The notes under the pieces are model-generated. The model made no database searches, had not been told where the DNA came from, and saw nothing but the letters and a program-made list of their open reading frames with translations. Of a DNA stretch of 64,000 nt, positions 60,915 to 64,000 are shown piece by piece (within the stretch, counting starts at the first letter, position 1; every line of letters starts with the position of its first letter). The stretch comes from Chelonobacter sp050613185. Lineage in GTDB: Bacteria; Pseudomonadota; Gammaproteobacteria; Enterobacterales; Pasteurellaceae. Made by a program: the position numbers and the translations under genes. The DNA lies in contig NZ_CP192511.1 in NCBI RefSeq assembly GCF_050613185.1, positions 434,001 to 498,000 of the forward strand, written 5' to 3'.

Positions 60915-61415
60915 ATGAAAAAGAAAAGCGGATTGCCGTTTTTATGGATAAGTGCGGTTGCCTTTATTCTCGATCTACTGAGCAAATGGATCGTGGTAAA
61001 AAACTTCCAACTGTATGAAAGTATCAACATTTTGCCGGTCTTCAACCTGACCTATGTGCGCAACTACGGTGCGGCATTCAGTTTTTTAGCCGATCACGGC
61101 GGTTGGCAGAAATACTTTTTTATTGCGCTGGCGTTGGGCATTTCGGCACTGTTAATTTACTGGTTGGCACGTAGCGATTTCAATAAAAAACTGGCAAATA
61201 GCGGTTATGCCCTGATTATCGGCGGCGCCTTGGCAAATATGGTTGACCGCACTTACCACGGTTTCGTGGTCGATTTCTTGGATTTTTATTGGGATATTTA
61301 TCATTACCCGATTTTCAATTTCGCCGATATTGCGATTACACTGGGCGCCGGTTTGTTGATTTTGGATTATTTCGTCAATCCTGAGAAACCGAAAGACAAA
61401 GAGGATGTAAAATGA
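60915..61415 (+). CDS. lspA: Lipoprotein signal peptidase
   Basis: A 166-residue inner-membrane aspartic protease with four helices that cleaves prolipoproteins before the lipidated cysteine. Catalytic aspartates are in GALANMVDRTYHGFVVDFLD and NFADIAITLGAG. The ATG at 60915 has AGAGG eight bases upstream; an in-frame start 51 bases earlier is rejected. Overlaps ispH by 4 bases. Confidence 0.96.
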   Translation: MKKKSGLPFLWISAVAFILDLLSKWIVVKNFQLYESINILPVFNLTYVRNYGAAFSFLADHGGWQKYFFIALALGISALLIYWLARSDFNKKLANSGYALIIGGALANMVDRTYHGFVVDFLDFYWDIYHYPIFNFADIAITLGAGLLILDYFVNPEKPKDKEDVK

Positions 61416-62356
61416 AGATTATTTTAGCCAATCCGCGCGGTTTCTGTGCCGGCGTCGATCGCGCCATCAGTATTGTCGAACTGGCGTTGGAAATTCACGG
61501 CGCACCGATTTATGTGCGGCATGAAGTGGTGCATAACCGCTTTGTGGTCAACGGATTGCGTGAGCGTGGCGCAGTATTCGTGGAAGAGCTGGACGAAGTG
61601 CCGAACGGTGCAATCGTGATTTTCTCCGCACACGGTGTCTCGCAACAAGTGCGGCAAGAGGCGAAAGAACGTGGGTTGAAAGTATTCGACGCCACTTGCC
61701 CGCTGGTGACCAAAGTGCATATGCAGGTGGCGCGCGCCAGCCGCAAAGGCACCAAAGCGATTTTGATCGGACACCAGGGACACCCTGAAGTCGAAGGCAC
61801 AATGGGACAATATGACAATCAAGACGGCGGCATTTATTTGGTGGAATCAGTGGAGGATATTGCCAATCTGCCGCTGAATCAAACTGACGATTTAACTTTT
61901 ATGACCCAAACCACCCTTTCGATTAACGATACCAGTTCGATTATCGACAATTTGAAACGGAAATACCCGTCGATTCAAGGTCCGCGCAAAAATGACATTT
62001 GCTATGCCACCACCAATCGCCAGAATGCGGTGGCCGAATTGGCGCAACAATCGGATTTAGTGCTGGTGGTCGGTTCGAAAAACTCGTCCAATTCCAATCG
62101 CTTAGCCGAATTGGCTTCACGTATGGGCGTGCCGGCAAAACTGATTGACGATGCCGATGATATTGATCCAAATTGGTTAAAAAACATCAACGTGATTGGC
62201 ATTACCGCCGGCGCTTCCGCACCGGAGGTGTTGGTGCAATCAGTGGTCAGCCGCCTGCGTGAGTTGGGCGTTGACAGCGTGGAGGATTTACAAGGCTGCG
62301 AAGAAAATACGGTGTTTGAAGTGCCGCGCGAGCTGCGCATTAAAGAAGTGCAATAA
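61412..62356 (+). CDS. ispH: 4-hydroxy-3-methylbut-2-enyl diphosphate reductase
   Basis: A 314-residue iron-sulfur enzyme for the last step of the MEP isoprenoid pathway. The cluster cysteines are Cys12 (RGFCAGVDRA), Cys96 (FDATCPLV) and Cys197 (NDICYATTNRQ), the same positions as in E. coli. The fkpB gene found between lspA and ispH in E. coli is absent. Confidence 0.97.
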   Translation: MKIILANPRGFCAGVDRAISIVELALEIHGAPIYVRHEVVHNRFVVNGLRERGAVFVEELDEVPNGAIVIFSAHGVSQQVRQEAKERGLKVFDATCPLVTKVHMQVARASRKGTKAILIGHQGHPEVEGTMGQYDNQDGGIYLVESVEDIANLPLNQTDDLTFMTQTTLSINDTSSIIDNLKRKYPSIQGPRKNDICYATTNRQNAVAELAQQSDLVLVVGSKNSSNSNRLAELASRMGVPAKLIDDADDIDPNWLKNINVIGITAGASAPEVLVQSVVSRLRELGVDSVEDLQGCEENTVFEVPRELRIKEVQ

Positions 62357-62384
62357 GCAAGAACTTGACCGCACTTTTGGTTAA

Positions 62385-62406
62385 TTTTGCGATCCGGATT
62401 CAGAAA
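62385..62406 (+). promoter_or_regulatory. CRP-S-like competence site upstream of comEA
   Basis: TTTTGCGATCCGGATTCAGA followed by AA: the left half TTTTGCGATC is a perfect CRP-S half-site as known from Haemophilus competence promoters; the right half matches in 6 of 10. It lies 112 bases before the comEA start, inside the ispH-comEA gap. Binding would need both CRP and Sxy. Confidence 0.75.
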
Positions 62407-62449
62407 GTTTTCCGCCGAACTCGGCATAAGCATGAAATAAAGGCAAAGT

Positions 62450-62484
62450 AACGCTGTCGTCCGATATGAACGACGGCGTTTTTT
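62450..62484 (+). terminator. Terminator hairpin between the CRP-S site and comEA
   Basis: An 11-bp stem AACGCTGTCGT / ACGACGGCGTT (one T-G pair) with a 9-base loop, followed by TTTT. It ends the lspA-ispH transcript but, being downstream of the CRP-S site, would also lie in the leader of a CRP-S-driven comEA transcript. Confidence 0.8.
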
Positions 62485-62517
62485 ATTGATTAACCTTTTC
62501 TTTATAATGGAAATTTT

Positions 62518-62847
62518 ATGTTGAGTTTAAAATCAAATCTTAAAAAATTATCACTGTTGGCATTATTGGGCACGATGATCAGCGCCCCATCTTTCGCCGA
62601 TAAAACCAAAGCCGCTGCCCCAAGTGCGGTAACAACTGTTGAAACCGTTGCGGCAAAAATCAATTTGAACAGCGCCACCGCGCAAGAGTTAGAAAAAGGC
62701 TTGTTAGGCATCGGCGCCAAAAAAGCGGAAGCGATTGTCGAATATCGGGAGAAAAACGGCAATTTTATCAGTATTGATCAACTGAGCGATGTCTCCGGCA
62801 TCGGCAAAGCCACGTTAGAGAAAAACCGCCATTTATTGACATTGTAA
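62518..62847 (+). CDS. comE1: ComEA-like helix-hairpin-helix DNA-binding protein
   Basis: A 109-residue exported protein: signal peptide MLSLKSNLKKLSLLALLGTM ending in SFA at residue 27, a linker with an uptake sequence, and a double helix-hairpin-helix domain (INLNSATAQELEKGLLGIGA; QLSDVSGIGKATLEKN). ComEA proteins bind incoming double-stranded DNA in the periplasm and pull it in during transformation. The order lspA-ispH-comE1 is as in Haemophilus influenzae, where the gene belongs to the CRP-S regulon. GGAA precedes the ATG. Confidence 0.93.
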   Translation: MLSLKSNLKKLSLLALLGTMISAPSFADKTKAAAPSAVTTVETVAAKINLNSATAQELEKGLLGIGAKKAEAIVEYREKNGNFISIDQLSDVSGIGKATLEKNRHLLTL

Positions 62848-62852
62848 ATAAA

Positions 62853-62885
62853 AAATCCTCTGATTTGGAACAAGTCAGAGGATTT
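62853..62885. terminator. Convergent terminator comEA / fic
   Basis: An 11-bp perfect stem AAATCCTCTGA / TCAGAGGATTT with an 11-base loop; the right arm abuts the fic stop. Confidence 0.88.
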
Positions 62886-63479
62886 CTATTCAACAGAAAG
62901 TAAACTTAACCGTTCCGCAATCATTTGTTCCAACGGCGAGTAATTTAATCGGTGGGCTTGCTTAGAGGCTTCAATCATTTGCTCTTGTGTTATACCGTTA
63001 AAATGTAAATCATAGCCTGCATTTTTAGCGAGTTGCGCAATAAAAATCCGTTGTACTCGACCACTTCCTTCTCGAAATGGATGCATAGCATTAATTTCAC
63101 CTAAATAATAGGCTAATCGCGCCGCCATGTTTTCTGCCGCTGTTATCGTTAAATATTTTTCCTGTTTCAGTTGCTGAAATAATTTTTTAGCTTCAGGCAC
63201 AATTCGGTATCCTATTATAAAATCCTGACCGCCTTTTTGTAGGTAGCCGTCACGAATTTCACCTGCCCATGGGTAAATATCTTGAAATAAATGTTTATGA
63301 ATTGCTTGTAAATGCGCTAAATCAAATTGCCCTTTAATTGGGCTTTCCGCTAGAGAGGCGGTATTAATATAGCTGATCGCCTTTTCTTTAATATCGAGTT
63401 CGACTTGATCTTGTATATTAAATCGGTTTCTCAGCACGCCATTTGCATAAATATAGGGATCAGATCCCGTGTACTTCAT
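62886..63479 (-). CDS. Fic-family toxin (AMP-transferase)
   Basis: A 197-residue protein with a complete Fic fold. The active-site loop reads HPFREGSGR at 133-141 with catalytic His133 and metal-binding Glu138; Ser replaces the usual Asn of GNGR. The flap region is YLQKGGQDFIIGY. The N-terminus KYTGSDPYIYANGVLRNRF is typical of VbhT/FicT-type toxins. The ATG at 63479 lies inside the end of the antitoxin gene (20-base overlap). Expected to AMPylate DNA gyrase and topoisomerase IV when free of antitoxin. Confidence 0.93.
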   Translation of the reverse strand: MKYTGSDPYIYANGVLRNRFNIQDQVELDIKEKAISYINTASLAESPIKGQFDLAHLQAIHKHLFQDIYPWAGEIRDGYLQKGGQDFIIGYRIVPEAKKLFQQLKQEKYLTITAAENMAARLAYYLGEINAMHPFREGSGRVQRIFIAQLAKNAGYDLHFNGITQEQMIEASKQAHRLNYSPLEQMIAERLSLLSVE

Positions 63480-63651
63480 ACATTTTTTCCTTAAATGCAT
63501 TAAAGGTAATGTGTCCGTTAATCCATTCATTCGATAGTTTCAGCATTTCAGCAGTGGTTTCAATTCCCTCAAGTCGATTATTATCAATCGCAAATTGAAT
63601 GGCTTTTTGGCGCGAAGTTTTATCCGCCTCAGAAATCGGATTATCCAACAT
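63460..63651 (-). CDS. VbhA-family antitoxin
   Basis: A 63-residue protein starting MLDNPISEADKTSRQKAIQF and carrying the inhibitory helix AIDNNRLEGIE. Its Glu28-Gly29 corresponds to the (S/T)-x3-E-(G/N) motif that blocks ATP in the Fic toxin; the Ser/Thr position is Asn24 here. Longer in-frame starts at 63693 and 63726 are possible. Overlap with the toxin start makes the pair translationally coupled. Confidence 0.88.
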   Translation of the reverse strand: MLDNPISEADKTSRQKAIQFAIDNNRLEGIETTAEMLKLSNEWINGHITFNAFKEKMYEVHGI

Positions 63652-63695
63652 ATTCTTTCCTTCTGAATTCAACGTATTGCAATCATTCGGCATGT

Positions 63696-63845
63696 TTACT
63701 CCTGCTCCACCAAAAACTGAAACCAATGCCGTTCTTCGATTCGCGCTTTGATATGTTTACGGCGACGCAAACGCAATAAGCGGCGGTGGTTGTTTTGCAG
63801 TGAAAGGGATCGTTTCGGTTTAAAAAATACCCGTGCTCTTCTCAT
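63696..63845 (-). CDS. Small arginine-rich protein upstream of the antitoxin
   Basis: A 49-residue protein, MRRARVFFKPKRSLSLQNNH at the start, with a dense run of Arg and Lys in its centre and an acidic end (FLVEQE). AAAAGGAG stands ahead of its ATG, a very good ribosome-binding site. It is co-directional with the partial gene before it and the VbhA-Fic pair after it. It could bind nucleic acid; I recognise no family. Confidence 0.6.
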   Translation of the reverse strand: MRRARVFFKPKRSLSLQNNHRRLLRLRRRKHIKARIEERHWFQFLVEQE

Positions 63846-63857
63846 ATTATTCTCCTT

Positions 63858-64000
63858 TTAACTTAGCGGAATCCCATAGTCGTTTTCTTGTGTGTTATTA
63901 CTGGTATCTGCCGGGGTCAGTTTGCGATCAATCGCTTTTTCAATCTCTTTCAGGCGGTAATGCTTGCTAATGCTGCTCATATAACGGCGGATATTTTCTA
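63858..64000 (-). CDS. Partial unknown protein (C-terminal end)
   Basis: The last 47 codons of a gene that enters from the right edge: the visible part includes RRYMSSISKHYRLKEIEKAI, then DRKLTPADTSNNTQENDYGI and a TAA at 63860-63858. It is 12 bases upstream of the small arginine-rich gene, so the four genes probably form one unit. No family can be named from this fragment. Confidence 0.6.
   Translation of the reverse strand, partial: ENIRRYMSSISKHYRLKEIEKAIDRKLTPADTSNNTQENDYGIPLS

Noticed and set aside
1..64000. CRISPR arrays, tRNA or rRNA genes, intact insertion sequences, prophage
   Set aside because: No regularly spaced direct repeats, tRNA cloverleaf signals, rRNA stretches, transposase or phage structural genes were recognised on either strand.

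Overview
The window comes from a gammaproteobacterium of the family Pasteurellaceae. The clearest sign is the Haemophilus-type DNA uptake signal (AAGTGCGGT and its complement ACCGCACTT), which occurs dozens of times on both strands. It lies inside genes and, as inverted pairs, forms several terminators. Gene content and order agree: serB/smp, rpsT-murJ-ribF-ileS-lspA-ispH-comEA, the pair of an AspT-type exchanger and an SbmA-like ABC protein, and nudF-cpdA are all arranged as in Haemophilus relatives. This is ordinary chromosome with a few accessory islets; I see no rRNA, tRNA, CRISPR array, prophage or intact insertion sequence. The exact genus cannot be named from the sequence alone.

Layout. 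1-3.3 kb: a phosphonate/oxyanion-type ABC transporter (two permeases, ATPase, binding protein), with a cluster of mini-hairpins between binding protein and ATPase. 3.5-8 kb: apaH, rsmA, surA, purN, purM (minus strand). 8.3-12.4 kb: upp-uraA-hda, yfgD-type arsC, perM. 12.5-16.3 kb: a TPP riboswitch with thiC, then bcp and dapA. 16.4-20.7 kb: glyQ and glyS separated by a glutaredoxin-like gene and a DUF1016 nuclease gene. 20.8-22.6 kb: a CsgG / DUF4810 / DUF799 lipoprotein operon. 22.8-29.7 kb: a second TPP riboswitch driving thiZ-thiX-tenA-thiY-thiM-thiD-thiE plus an unusual NRAMP-fold transporter. 30-33.7 kb: divergent AspT-family exchanger and SbmA-like ABC protein. 33.7-34.5 kb: gene-free, carrying two inverted copies of a structured repeat. 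34.5-36.7 kb: htpG and a small periplasmic protein.

36.8-39.8 kb: a four-gene lipid operon (phosphopantetheinyl transferase, CDP-alcohol transferase, acyltransferase, CdsA). 39.8-46.7 kb: azlCD, tolC, nudF, cpdA, dsbB, nhaB, msrB. 47-50.7 kb: gapA and cstA, both with CRP-like sites, a small DUF5363 gene and yajQ. 50.8-55.8 kb: serB, smp, rpsT, murJ, ribF. 55.8-57.7 kb: two tandemly duplicated Sel1-repeat genes with a decayed piece of ribF between them. 57.9-62.8 kb: ileS, lspA, ispH and competence gene comEA, preceded by a CRP-S-like site. 62.9-64 kb: an AT-rich Fic/VbhA toxin-antitoxin module without uptake sequences, followed by a small basic protein and a partial gene.

How it fits together. 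The two TPP-controlled loci cover HMP synthesis (ThiC), HMP phosphorylation (ThiD), thiazole salvage (ThiM), coupling (ThiE) and uptake plus recycling of pyrimidine breakdown products (ThiXYZ, TenA). Least explained are the NRAMP-like protein ending the thiamine operon, the lipoprotein trio, the lipid operon with degenerate CDP-alcohol transferase motif, the paired intergenic elements near 34 kb, and the competence promoter with a terminator hairpin inside its presumed leader.
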